DNA from: an uncultured Lachnospiraceae bacterium
Lineage (GTDB): Bacteria; Bacillota; Clostridia; Lachnospirales; Lachnospiraceae
Direction of reading: 5' to 3'
Assembly: GCA_910585215.1 (NCBI GenBank)
Contig: CAJUDQ010000024.1
Coordinates: 1-26,128 of the forward strand
Length of the DNA: 26,128 bases
The notes beneath the pieces were generated by a model. It saw nothing but the letters and a program-made list of their open reading frames with translations. It did not search any database and was not told the origin of the DNA. This document shows, piece by piece, positions 8,292 to 15,204 of the stretch; position 1 is the stretch's first letter, and every line of letters begins with the position of its first letter. Both the position numbers and the translations under genes were made by a program.

Positions 8292-8350
8292 ATTTGTTAT
8301 TTTTTATTTTACTTCACAGAAAATTTCTCTGCAAATTTTTTGAAGTCACT
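8292..8350. other. imperfect inverted repeat between the pseudouridine synthase and permease genes
   Basis: On the plus strand ACTTCA at 8311-8316 followed by CAGA faces TCTG and GAAGT (8341-8345), giving an interrupted 6+4 bp stem. It covers the last bases of the pseudouridine synthase gene. AT-rich flanks mean it could end that transcript, but neither side carries a clean T-tract directly after the stem. Confidence 0.25.
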
Positions 8351-9077
8351 TTATTTTTTCAAATTCTGCAAAAATTCCCTCTGAAGGTTTACACTCAAAA
8401 CTCATCTCCTTTCCTGTAACAGGATGTGGAAAACTGATATTGTAAGAAAAAAGGGCAATTCCTTTCTGGTTCATCTTCTCATAATAATATCTATTATATT
8501 TGATAGTATTATATTTCATATCCCCGTATAATGGCATATTTCTGGATGCAAACTGTACTCTGATTTGATGATGTCTCCCTGTTAAAAGTGTAATATCAAC
8601 CAGCGAGAACATATCCTGCATTTCATTGTCAAATGCTATCTTTTTAGTCTCCAAAATAGTATATCTCAATTCCGCGCGCTTTGACATTCTATCATTTTTA
8701 TCTGAAACTCTGGAAGTATTTGTTCTGCCATCTCTGATTAGATAGTCTGTCATAATTCCGCACGTTTCTATTTTCATAGCTGATTCCCCATGACAGATAA
8801 CTGCATAGTACTTTTTTTTCATTTTACCCGCTGCTATCTGCTGTGACAATTTTGCGGCTGCCTGCTTTTGTTTTGCATAGACCATAACGCCGCCCACCAT
8901 TTTATCCAATCTGTGTACCACTCCGACATATGGCGCCGCTATTCCGTTTTCCTTCTGATAATTCATAAGCATGCCTGTCATATCCTCATAAAATCCTCTC
9001 TCATTTTGTGAAGCGATTCCTGCTGGCTTTAAGCATACTATAATATCCCCGTCCTCATATAAGATATTCAATTTCAC
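8346..9077 (-). CDS. RluA-family RNA pseudouridine synthase
   Basis: The 243-residue product matches the RluA/RsuA-type pseudouridine synthase fold, which isomerises uridine in rRNA or tRNA. It lacks an N-terminal S4 domain. The catalytic aspartate is D58 in VHRLDKMVGG; the usual sequence after HRLD is xxTSG, so the S/T is replaced by VGG, as in a shorter clostridial subgroup. Later family motifs are KKYYAV near 90, LLTGRHHQIRVQFA near 165-180 and YGDMKY. The start is GTG at 9077, inside the stop of the alarmone synthetase gene (GTGA overlap). This signals tight co-translation. The RNA target cannot be told from sequence. Confidence 0.88.
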   Translation of the reverse strand: MKLNILYEDGDIIVCLKPAGIASQNERGFYEDMTGMLMNYQKENGIAAPYVGVVHRLDKMVGGVMVYAKQKQAAAKLSQQIAAGKMKKKYYAVICHGESAMKIETCGIMTDYLIRDGRTNTSRVSDKNDRMSKRAELRYTILETKKIAFDNEMQDMFSLVDITLLTGRHHQIRVQFASRNMPLYGDMKYNTIKYNRYYYEKMNQKGIALFSYNISFPHPVTGKEMSFECKPSEGIFAEFEKIK

Positions 9078-9805
9078 TGTGCAATCCTTCTTACAGAATT
9101 CTGCATTTCCATTCTGTTTGTCTGTTCAACATTTTTAATTCGATGATAAATATCCTGCATTCTCATATCTGTCTGGTTGATAATATTGGCACATTCTGTC
9201 AATTCTACAATAAGCTCGTCGATTCCCTCGATTCCCTTTTTATAATTTGCCTGATGCTCTAAGGCCGCCCAGAAATCCATCGCCATTGTACGAATCTGTA
9301 CCTCTACATTCAGCTTGAGCGTTCTGTCAGATAAATATACCGGAACCATTACAATCAAATGCAGGGAGCGATATCCGTTATCCTTTGGCTTTTTTATGTA
9401 ATCCTTACACTCTACAAGAGTAATATCATCCTGCTTTAAAAACATATCAGCAATATCATAAATATCCTCAATAAACGAACAAATTACTCGTACTCCGGCA
9501 ATATCGCGAAGATTCATAAATGCTGATTCTACTGTCACCGGATATTTCTTTCTCTTTAGTTTTTCAATAATACTTGCCGGCTTTTTTACTCTCGATTCAA
9601 TTGACTCAATTGGATTTCTTTTTGTTTTAAATGCCAGCTCATCATTCAATATTTCCAGTTTTGCGCGTACCTCTTTAATTGCATAACTGTAGTATAATAA
9701 CAACCCCTCTATATTTTCTGCTTCTAACAAAAATTCACGTGGTATGGTTATACTTCTCATCTGACTTCTGATTTCTTCCGTCAAATCCTTTTCTAAATCC
9801 TGCAT
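9074..9805 (-). CDS. small alarmone synthetase, RelA/SpoT-domain (p)ppGpp synthetase
   Basis: A 243-residue stand-alone synthetase domain (PF04607), without the hydrolase or TGS/ACT regions of long Rel. It would transfer pyrophosphate from ATP to GDP or GTP. Motifs present are SRVKKPASIIEKL (71-83, ATP binding), DIAGVRVIC (101-109), KPKDNGYRSLHLIV (139-152, G-loop tyrosine) and VEVQIRTMAMDFWAALEH (167-184), with catalytic glutamate E168. The length fits the RelP/SAS1 type. The ATG follows GAGAGGATAG closely. It shares four bases with the pseudouridine synthase gene. Small synthetases are usually controlled by transcription; no clear promoter could be picked in the 60 bases upstream, but a 7-bp inverted repeat is there. 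Confidence 0.92.
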   Translation of the reverse strand: MQDLEKDLTEEIRSQMRSITIPREFLLEAENIEGLLLYYSYAIKEVRAKLEILNDELAFKTKRNPIESIESRVKKPASIIEKLKRKKYPVTVESAFMNLRDIAGVRVICSFIEDIYDIADMFLKQDDITLVECKDYIKKPKDNGYRSLHLIVMVPVYLSDRTLKLNVEVQIRTMAMDFWAALEHQANYKKGIEGIDELIVELTECANIINQTDMRMQDIYHRIKNVEQTNRMEMQNSVRRIAQ

Positions 9806-9821
9806 ACACTATCCTCTCTAT

Positions 9822-9853
9822 ACAACCGGCCAGAAGTTTACCAGTACGGTTGT
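9822..9853. other. inverted repeat in the alarmone synthetase leader
   Basis: ACAACCG at 9822-9828 and CGGTTGT at 9847-9853 form a perfect 7-bp pair with an 18-base loop. It lies just upstream of the ribosome binding site of the synthetase gene (read on the minus strand) and just downstream of the transketolase terminator. It may be a leader hairpin or a repressor site. Confidence 0.35.
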
Positions 9854-9863
9854 CCAATATTGT

Positions 9864-9892
9864 AAAAAGGGGCTGGTCAGGTCCAGCCCCTT
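9864..9892 (-). terminator. strong rho-independent terminator of the transketolase operon
   Basis: Read on the minus strand, GGGGCTGG (9890-9883) and CCAGCCCC (9876-9869) form a perfect 8-bp GC-rich stem with a 6-base loop, followed by TTTTTAC. It is the strongest terminator in the window and separates the transketolase genes from the alarmone synthetase operon. Confidence 0.95.
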
Positions 9893-9953
9893 GAGTACAT
9901 TCTATTCTTCGGCAAACATGTATGCGGGCGTAGAAAAAATGCCCACTTTATGT

Positions 9954-10892
9954 CTACACGAAATCCTTTACTTTTGCACAGATACCTTCTGCATCAAGCC
10001 CATACTTATGAATCAGCTTCACTGCTGCGCCTGATTCGCCGAACATATCATTCATTCCAATCTTTAACACCTTTGTCGGCAGATTCTCGCTCAGGCAGTC
10101 ACAAACTGCACTTCCAAGACCACCGATAACCGAATGTTCCTCTACAGTAACTACCTTGCCGGTTTCTTTTGCTGCTGCAATCACAAGTTCTTCATCAAGA
10201 GGCTTAATTGTATGAATGTTGATTACTTTTGCATCGATTCCATCTTTTGCCAGCATATCCGCCGCCGCAAGACTCTCTGCAACACAAAGACCTGTTGCAA
10301 TAATAGTTACATCTTTTCCTTCTTTTAATACAACGCCCTTTCCAAGCTCAAACTTGTAATCAGGTCTGTCGTTAATTACCGGAGTTGCAAGACGTCCAAA
10401 TCTCAGATAAACAGGACCGTCATGTTCTACAGCCGCTCTTACAGCTGCCTTTGCCTCCACATCATCTGACGGATTAATCACCACCATACCCGGAATTGTT
10501 CTCATAAGAGCAATATCCTCATTACACTGATGAGATGCACCGTCTTCTCCTACAGAAATACCTGCGTGGGTTGCACCGATTTTTACATTCAACTTTGGAT
10601 ATCCGACAGAATTACGAACCTGCTCAAATGCTCTTCCTGCTGCAAACATTGCAAAAGAGCTTACAAATGGAATCTTTCCGGTAGCTGCAAGTCCTGCTGC
10701 AATACCTACCATATTACATTCTGCAATACCACAGTCAATGTGTCTTTCCGGATATGCTTTCTTAAATGTTCCAGTCTTTGTAGCTGCAGCAAGGTCAGCA
10801 TCAAGAACAACTAAATTATCATAATCCTTGCCCACTTCAACAAGTGCGTTTCCGTAACTGTCTCTGGTTGCAATTTTCTTTACTTCTGACAT
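9954..10892 (-). CDS. transketolase, C-terminal subunit
   Basis: A 312-residue polypeptide matching the pyrimidine-binding and C-terminal domains of transketolase. It pairs with the separate N-terminal subunit to move two-carbon units between ketose and aldose phosphates. Visible features are DLAAATKTGTF and the IDCGIAECNMVGIAAGLA stretch (54-71), in which the glutamate that activates thiamine diphosphate lies. SVGEDGASHQ follows, then a C-terminal Rossmann-like half with VEEHSVIGGLGSAV. The gene overlaps the N-terminal subunit by 13 bases with an AGGTGAAG-like site inside that gene. Split transketolase is normal in Clostridia and Archaea, not a frameshift. The product is cytoplasmic. Confidence 0.95.
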   Translation of the reverse strand: MSEVKKIATRDSYGNALVEVGKDYDNLVVLDADLAAATKTGTFKKAYPERHIDCGIAECNMVGIAAGLAATGKIPFVSSFAMFAAGRAFEQVRNSVGYPKLNVKIGATHAGISVGEDGASHQCNEDIALMRTIPGMVVINPSDDVEAKAAVRAAVEHDGPVYLRFGRLATPVINDRPDYKFELGKGVVLKEGKDVTIIATGLCVAESLAAADMLAKDGIDAKVINIHTIKPLDEELVIAAAKETGKVVTVEEHSVIGGLGSAVCDCLSENLPTKVLKIGMNDMFGESGAAVKLIHKYGLDAEGICAKVKDFV

Positions 10893-11719
10893 AATGCTTC
10901 ACCTACCTTTTCCAAATCTGCCATTGCAGTAGCATATTCCTCATCATTTGGAGCTTTTCCATGCCATCCTGCATTGTTCTCCATATAAGATATGCCCTTG
11001 CCTTTTGTACTCTTTAATATAATCGCTGTCGGCATTCCCTTGGTAGATTTTGCCTCGTCAAAAGCCGCCTTGATAGCATCAAAATCATGTGCATCCACAT
11101 TTTCAATTACATGGAAATTAAATGCCTTGAATTTGTCTCCAATTGGATAAGGTGAGCATACATCCTCAATCTTTCCATCAATCTGGAGCCCGTTATTGTC
11201 TACAATTACTACTAGATTGTCCAGCTTTCTGTGTCCTGCGAACATAGAAGCTTCCCAAACCTGTCCTTCCTGAATCTCTCCATCACCGAGAAGTGTATAA
11301 ACTCTATAGCTGTCATTGCTAAGCTTTGCAGAAAGCGCCATTCCCACTGCTGCCGAAATTCCCTGTCCCAGAGAACCTGACGACATATCCACACCCGGAA
11401 TATGCTTCATATCAGGATGTCCCTGAAGATAAGAACCCAACTGACGAAGCGTCTTTAAATCCTCTACCGGAAAATATCCTCTCTGTGCAAGAACAGAATA
11501 AAGTCCTGGTGCTGTATGTCCCTTTGATAATACAAATCTGTCTCTGTCTGCCTTCTTTGGGTCCTTTGGGTCAATGTTCATTTCCTCAAAATAAAGATAT
11601 GTGAACACATCTGCTGCGGAAAGAGAACCGCCCGGATGTCCTGCTTTTGCGCTATGAACAGCCGTTACAATGCCTTTTCTGACTTCGTTGGCCGTCTTCT
11701 GAAGTTCTAACTTGTCCAT
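10880..11719 (-). CDS. transketolase, N-terminal (thiamine diphosphate) subunit
   Basis: A 279-residue protein equal to the first domain of transketolase. AKAGHPGGSLSAADV near 25-39 contributes the ThDP-binding histidine; the thiamine diphosphate/Mg motif runs from GDGEIQEGQ (about 145) to DNNGLQ (about 174). It acts in the non-oxidative pentose phosphate pathway with the C-terminal subunit encoded next. The ribosome site is weak (AGAGAGAA). A small AT-rich hairpin followed by TTTTT lies about 20 bases upstream on the minus strand, which could attenuate read-through from the transaldolase gene 150 bases away. Confidence 0.95.
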   Translation of the reverse strand: MDKLELQKTANEVRKGIVTAVHSAKAGHPGGSLSAADVFTYLYFEEMNIDPKDPKKADRDRFVLSKGHTAPGLYSVLAQRGYFPVEDLKTLRQLGSYLQGHPDMKHIPGVDMSSGSLGQGISAAVGMALSAKLSNDSYRVYTLLGDGEIQEGQVWEASMFAGHRKLDNLVVIVDNNGLQIDGKIEDVCSPYPIGDKFKAFNFHVIENVDAHDFDAIKAAFDEAKSTKGMPTAIILKSTKGKGISYMENNAGWHGKAPNDEEYATAMADLEKVGEALCQK

Positions 11720-11733
11720 TTCTCTCTGCTATT

Positions 11734-11760
11734 AAAAACATATACAGATTTATGTATATG
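11734..11760 (-). terminator. weak hairpin plus T-tract just upstream of the transketolase genes
   Basis: On the minus strand CATATAC (11760-11754) and GTATATG (11745-11739) make a perfect 7-bp stem with an 8-base loop, followed directly by TTTTT. Only two GC pairs are present, so it would be a weak terminator or attenuator. It sits about 20 bases before the transketolase start, an odd place for a simple end-of-operon signal. Confidence 0.35.
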
Positions 11761-11869
11761 CCAGATTATTCAGATAAATTCTGCGATTCTTCGTAAACCT
11801 TTATCTGATAAATAGCTTTTCCTTTCTTAATATTTTAAATATTCTGCCTTTTATGTCTGGGCAATTATT

Positions 11870-12526
11870 TTATTCTCCAAATACAGCCTTGTAGTCCTTC
11901 TGGAACTTCTCAATTCCCTGGTCTGTAAGCGGATGCTTTGTCATCTGCTCAATTACTTTATAAGGTACAGTTGCAATATCTGCGCCTGCTAACGCACAAT
12001 CTGTAACATGAATCGGATTACGTACAGAAGCTGCGATAATCTGTGTATCAATTCCTTCTGCTACTGCAAACATATCCGCAATCTGTCTGATTAAATCAAC
12101 ACCTGTCTGTGAGATGTCGTCCAGTCTTCCAAGGAATGGTGATACATAAGTAGCTCCTGCTCTTGCTGCAAGCAATGCCTGATTTGCAGTAAAGATTAAT
12201 GTTACATTTGTCTTGATACCCTCTGCGGATAACACTTTCACAGCCTTCAGGCCCTCTACTGTCATAGGAATCTTAACTACCATATTCGGATGAATTTTGG
12301 CAATCTCCCTGCCCTCTGCAATCATGCCTTCTGCATCTACTGTTGTAGCTTTTACCTCTCCGCTGATTGCGCCGTCTACGATGGATGTGATTTCCTTAAT
12401 TACCTCATTGAAATCTCTTCCTTCCTTTGCGATAAGGGATGGATTTGTGGTAACACCACAGATAACTCCCATGTCATTTGCCTTTCTGATATCCTCTACA
12501 TTTGCTGTGTCAATGAAAAATCTCAT
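11870..12526 (-). CDS. transaldolase / fructose-6-phosphate aldolase family (TalC-type)
   Basis: A 218-residue member of the short transaldolase subfamily (TalC/FSA; classical transaldolase is about 320). The barrel begins MRFFIDTANVEDI; the Schiff-base lysine is K85 in MVVKIPMT. Other family motifs are GVTTNPSLIAKEG (24-36), NVTLIFTANQALLAARAGA and VSPFLGRLDD. Next to transketolase genes, a transaldolase role in the pentose phosphate pathway is more likely than aldolase activity, but the two cannot be separated by eye. AGGAGG lies 10 bases before the start. A strong promoter is at 12599-12627. Confidence 0.93.
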   Translation of the reverse strand: MRFFIDTANVEDIRKANDMGVICGVTTNPSLIAKEGRDFNEVIKEITSIVDGAISGEVKATTVDAEGMIAEGREIAKIHPNMVVKIPMTVEGLKAVKVLSAEGIKTNVTLIFTANQALLAARAGATYVSPFLGRLDDISQTGVDLIRQIADMFAVAEGIDTQIIAASVRNPIHVTDCALAGADIATVPYKVIEQMTKHPLTDQGIEKFQKDYKAVFGE

Positions 12527-12564
12527 TTCTTAAAATCCTCCTTAAATATGTCTTATGAAATTTA

Positions 12565-12574
12565 ACAAGCTTGT
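12565..12574. promoter_or_regulatory. palindrome in the transaldolase leader
   Basis: ACAAGCTTGT is a perfect 10-bp palindrome about 25 bases downstream of the -10 box of the transaldolase promoter. It could be a repressor operator. Chance occurrence is possible. Confidence 0.2.
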
Positions 12575-12598
12575 CTTTCGACCAATCTAGTTATAGAT

Positions 12599-12627
12599 AG
12601 TATAGCACTTTTTGTTTGAAATGTCTA
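12599..12627 (-). promoter_or_regulatory. sigma-A promoter of transaldolase (and probably transketolase)
   Basis: On the minus strand TAGACA (12627-12622, 5/6), a 17-base spacer ending TGC, then TATACT (12604-12599, 5/6). The TGn gives an extended -10. This is a strong, well-spaced promoter about 75 bases upstream of the transaldolase start. Confidence 0.8.
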
Positions 12628-12687
12628 TTTATATCTGCAAATTGTATAAATTTTTCTCAAATTTTACCTGAAATTTTATAAGAACAG

Positions 12688-12717
12688 CACAGACAAACTA
12701 TTTTATCTGTGTTTTTT
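12688..12717 (+). terminator. orphan terminator-like hairpin
   Basis: CACAGA at 12688-12693 pairs with TCTGTG at 12706-12711 (12-base loop), followed by TTTTTT. No plus-strand gene lies upstream within 10 kb. It could end an unannotated small RNA or insulate the chemoreceptor promoter from antisense transcription. Confidence 0.5.
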
Positions 12718-12761
12718 CAATAGTTTCCATGGTTTTCCTGATATTAAACTCTATTATTTAG

Positions 12762-12790
12762 TTGACAGAAGAGGCCAGTCTTTATATAAT
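12762..12790 (+). promoter_or_regulatory. perfect-consensus sigma-A promoter, distal to the chemoreceptor
   Basis: TTGACA at 12762-12767, a 17-base spacer, then TATAAT at 12785-12790: both hexamers match consensus fully. Transcription would begin near 12797 and run about 255 bases before the chemoreceptor start, giving a long untranslated leader or a small RNA. Confidence 0.85.
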
Positions 12791-12947
12791 AAAATACAAA
12801 GAATTATGTTGTGACAAACTGAATAGGTCCTATTTTCATTTCAACAGCTAAGGCAGGAACCATGTTTTCTGAGTGCTTCTTAATCTTTCCTTATTTTTTA
12901 TTATGCTCCTGCACTTTATTTCGCACATCACCCAGCCGGCATAAATG

Positions 12948-12976
12948 TTGACTGTCTGTAGACACTTTTTTGGATA
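12948..12976 (+). promoter_or_regulatory. second candidate chemoreceptor promoter with operator-like palindrome
   Basis: TTGACT at 12948-12953, a 17-base spacer, then TGGATA at 12971-12976; GATATT at 19 bases is an alternative -10. The dyad TGTCTGTAGACA at 12953-12964 fills the spacer, the classic position for a repressor operator. A related half-site TGTCTACAG recurs at 13029-13037. Confidence 0.4.
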
Positions 12977-13038
12977 TTAAATAAAGTATTTGCAAAGAAA
13001 TTTCCTGTTAAATAAAAATGGGCAGGTATGTCTACAGA
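12955..13038 (+). other. 10-bp long-range inverted repeat flanking the chemoreceptor leader
   Basis: TCTGTAGACA at 12955-12964 is the exact reverse complement of TGTCTACAGA at 13029-13038. The second arm overlaps the start of AAAGGA (13038-13043), the ribosome binding site of the chemoreceptor. In a transcript from the distal promoter the arms could pair and limit ribosome access. Confidence 0.5.
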
Positions 13039-13051
13039 AAGGATATGATTT

Positions 13052-15070
13052 ATGAAAAAAACAACCAAAAAAACAGGCATTTTTAAAAAAATGTCAAAAC
13101 AGATACTGGTCCCATTTGCCTGTATCCTTGTAATTATCAGTATTTTGATACTGATGATACTGAATATCAAAATTGATGACCTGCGTGAATCGGAGATATC
13201 TGCCAAGTCCTCCTATGGAGCTTCCAATATTGACAGCTTCTTTAAAAGTTATTATGCGATGGCGGCTCAGCTTGCTTCTGTTCCTGATTTATATGATTTA
13301 ATGTCTTCCATGAAAGCTGGAGACGATATGTTTACTTATGAAAAGCTGGATGAACTGCAGGAAATCTTTATTGCAGCCGCCGATATTGATAAAGAGCATA
13401 TCGGTGTAACATGGTTTGCTGCTTATGATGCAAGCCAGCTGTGGGAATCCGGTGGTTTTAGCACCAAATCCGGCGAATGGGATGTCACTACTCGGGGTTG
13501 GTACAAAGAAATGCAGGCGGCCCAGACAACCATAATTACGGAGCCATATACCACAACTGCAGGCGAGCTGGTTGCCAGTATCATTTCCCCTGTGTTTAAT
13601 GAAAACAAAACAAAAATACTTGGAGTAGCAGGTATTGATTTGGACCTCTCCATCCTTGACAATATGATGAAAGGATATACGCTTGGCAAAACCGGATATT
13701 ATGTATTATATACTTCGGGCGGCAATATTATCTATCATCCGGACAGCAAGAATATTCAAAAAAGCATTTCTGATTTGGATATCTCTGATAATGTCAAATC
13801 TTCCCTGTTAAAACATGAAACCGGCTTTTATAAATACAAGGACAGTGGAAAAAGTGTTTACAGCTTTGTATCAGAAGTTGGCGACACCGGCTGGATGGTT
13901 CTTACGGGACTTCCTTCCAGTGAATACAGAGAAGTATTTAACACAATATGCCTGATTATTGTTATTGTATTTCTTATCTCGGGATTTGTTATTATTTTCA
14001 ATACAGTCAGAACAGCCAAAGGCATCGTAAAACCTTTAGAACAGCTTGAAAAAATTGCTGATGAAATTGCCAATGGAGATTTAAATATTGATATAAAAGT
14101 AGAAAGCAATGATGAAATCGGGCAGGTAGCAGCTTCTCTTGACCATACAGTAATTCGGCTGAAGGATTATATTATTTATATTAATGAAATATCCGAGATT
14201 CTGGAAGAAATTGCAGACGGAAATTTGAATTTTGAATTAAAAAATGAATATATAGGTGATTTTAAAAAGATAAAAGATGCACTGATGGATATCAAAAAAC
14301 AGCTTACATCCACTATTACAGGTATCAATCATGCTTCCCATGAAGTAGCAGACGGAGCTGAACAGATTTCTCTGACATCCCAGGCATTATCTGATGGAGC
14401 TGCAGACCAGGCAAGCGCAGTAGAAGAACTTCAGGCCACGATTGAAACTGTTTCCTCTCAGGTAGATTACAATGCACAGAATGCAGTGGAAGCAAATGAA
14501 AAAGCAGCTCATGTACAAAAAAATTTAACGTCCTGTGATATTCAAATGAAAAAACTTGTGGCAGCTATGGAGGATATCAGCCATTCCTCCAGCCAGATTA
14601 AAGAAGTTATCAGCTCTATTCAGACAATTGCGGACCAGACAACGCTTCTGGCGCTGAACGCTTCCATAGAAGCCGCCCGTGCCGGTGAAGCTGGAAAAGG
14701 ATTTGCGGTTGTTGCCAATGAGGTAAGCAATCTTGCCCTTGACAGTATGAATGCTTCTCAGTCCACAGTGGATTTAATTGCCAATGCGTTAGATTCAGTT
14801 GAAAAAGGCATGTTGATTGTAGGAGAAACAGCAGATATGCTTCAGCTTTCTGTGGAAGAAGCACTTGAACTTGGAAAACGCATCGACAGCATTTCAGAGG
14901 CCTCTGTCAATCAGGCAGATGCACTTGGCCAAATTACAGAGGGTATTGAGCAGATTTCTTCTGTCGTAGCTGAAAACTCGGCTATGGCAGAACAAAGTGC
15001 CGCATTCTCAGAAGAATTGACTGCACATGCGCAATTGTTGAAAAACCAGATTGAGGTATTTCAGGTATAA
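13052..15070 (+). CDS. methyl-accepting chemotaxis protein with dCache sensor
   Basis: A 672-residue transmembrane chemoreceptor. A basic N-terminus and membrane helix (about 18-38) precede an extracellular double-Cache sensor (about 40-285) with RGWYKEM, TEPY and VAGIDLDL. The R-x-W-Y, Y and D pattern overlaps that of amino-acid-binding dCache domains, but the preceding tyrosine of that motif appears to be tryptophan, so the ligand is open. A second helix (about 290-315) leads to a HAMP (about 316-370), a second HAMP-like segment (EILEEIADGNLNFEL, about 380-425) and the signalling hairpin. The conserved tip starts at residue 526, IADQTTLLALNASIEAARAG. No C-terminal CheR-docking pentapeptide is present. 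It is the only plus-strand gene within the pentose cluster. No che or flagellar genes are nearby. Confidence 0.95.
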   Translation: MKKTTKKTGIFKKMSKQILVPFACILVIISILILMILNIKIDDLRESEISAKSSYGASNIDSFFKSYYAMAAQLASVPDLYDLMSSMKAGDDMFTYEKLDELQEIFIAAADIDKEHIGVTWFAAYDASQLWESGGFSTKSGEWDVTTRGWYKEMQAAQTTIITEPYTTTAGELVASIISPVFNENKTKILGVAGIDLDLSILDNMMKGYTLGKTGYYVLYTSGGNIIYHPDSKNIQKSISDLDISDNVKSSLLKHETGFYKYKDSGKSVYSFVSEVGDTGWMVLTGLPSSEYREVFNTICLIIVIVFLISGFVIIFNTVRTAKGIVKPLEQLEKIADEIANGDLNIDIKVESNDEIGQVAASLDHTVIRLKDYIIYINEISEILEEIADGNLNFELKNEYIGDFKKIKDALMDIKKQLTSTITGINHASHEVADGAEQISLTSQALSDGAADQASAVEELQATIETVSSQVDYNAQNAVEANEKAAHVQKNLTSCDIQMKKLVAAMEDISHSSSQIKEVISSIQTIADQTTLLALNASIEAARAGEAGKGFAVVANEVSNLALDSMNASQSTVDLIANALDSVEKGMLIVGETADMLQLSVEEALELGKRIDSISEASVNQADALGQITEGIEQISSVVAENSAMAEQSAAFSEELTAHAQLLKNQIEVFQV

Positions 15071-15102
15071 TCATAATAAATAAAAAAGGGTTCTGCAAAA
15101 GT

Positions 15103-15167
15103 TTCAGGCGCAATATATGTTTACAATTTCTTATGGTAAACAATATATTGCGCCTGAATATTATTTT
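15103..15167. terminator. long near-perfect hairpin between convergent genes
   Basis: The arm 15103-15124 (TTCAGGCGC...GTTTAC) pairs with 15136-15158 (GTAAAC...GCGCCTGAA), 22 bp with a single bulged base and an 11-base loop. The plus-strand side continues TATTATTTT. It ends the chemoreceptor gene and may also end araD transcripts from the other side. The stem is unusually long for a terminator. Confidence 0.75.
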
Positions 15168-15204
15168 GTAGTAGCTTTTTTATTCTTTCTTTTTCGTCTA
15201 TCGC

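Larger units (their letters stand above)
12527..13051. other. 525-base divergent intergenic region with several signals
   Basis: The region separates minus-strand transaldolase from the plus-strand chemoreceptor. It holds the transaldolase promoter (12599-12627), a palindrome ACAAGCTTGT (12565-12574), an unexplained plus-strand terminator hairpin (12688-12717), a perfect-consensus plus promoter (12762-12790), a second plus promoter (12948-12976) and a 10-bp inverted repeat (12955-13038). A 29-codon frame at 12862-12951, with AGGA close to its ATG, could be a leader peptide but has no other support. I looked for cyclic-di-GMP and other riboswitch consensus pieces and did not see them. Confidence 0.6.

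Noticed and set aside
10880..10892. Frameshifted transketolase
   Set aside because: Two separate genes with their own starts are the normal clostridial arrangement, and all motifs are present.
12930..12950. Sigma-28 type promoter (GCCGGCATAA)
   Set aside because: The -10 differs from GCCGATAA by an insertion and no TAAA lies 15-16 bases upstream.
12797..13051. Cyclic-di-GMP riboswitch before the chemoreceptor
   Set aside because: The conserved GGGCAAACC and GCAAAGCCUC-like segments are absent.
12928..13206. Minus-strand open frame opposite the chemoreceptor start
   Set aside because: It overlaps the chemoreceptor promoter and N-terminus and has no ribosome site or family features.
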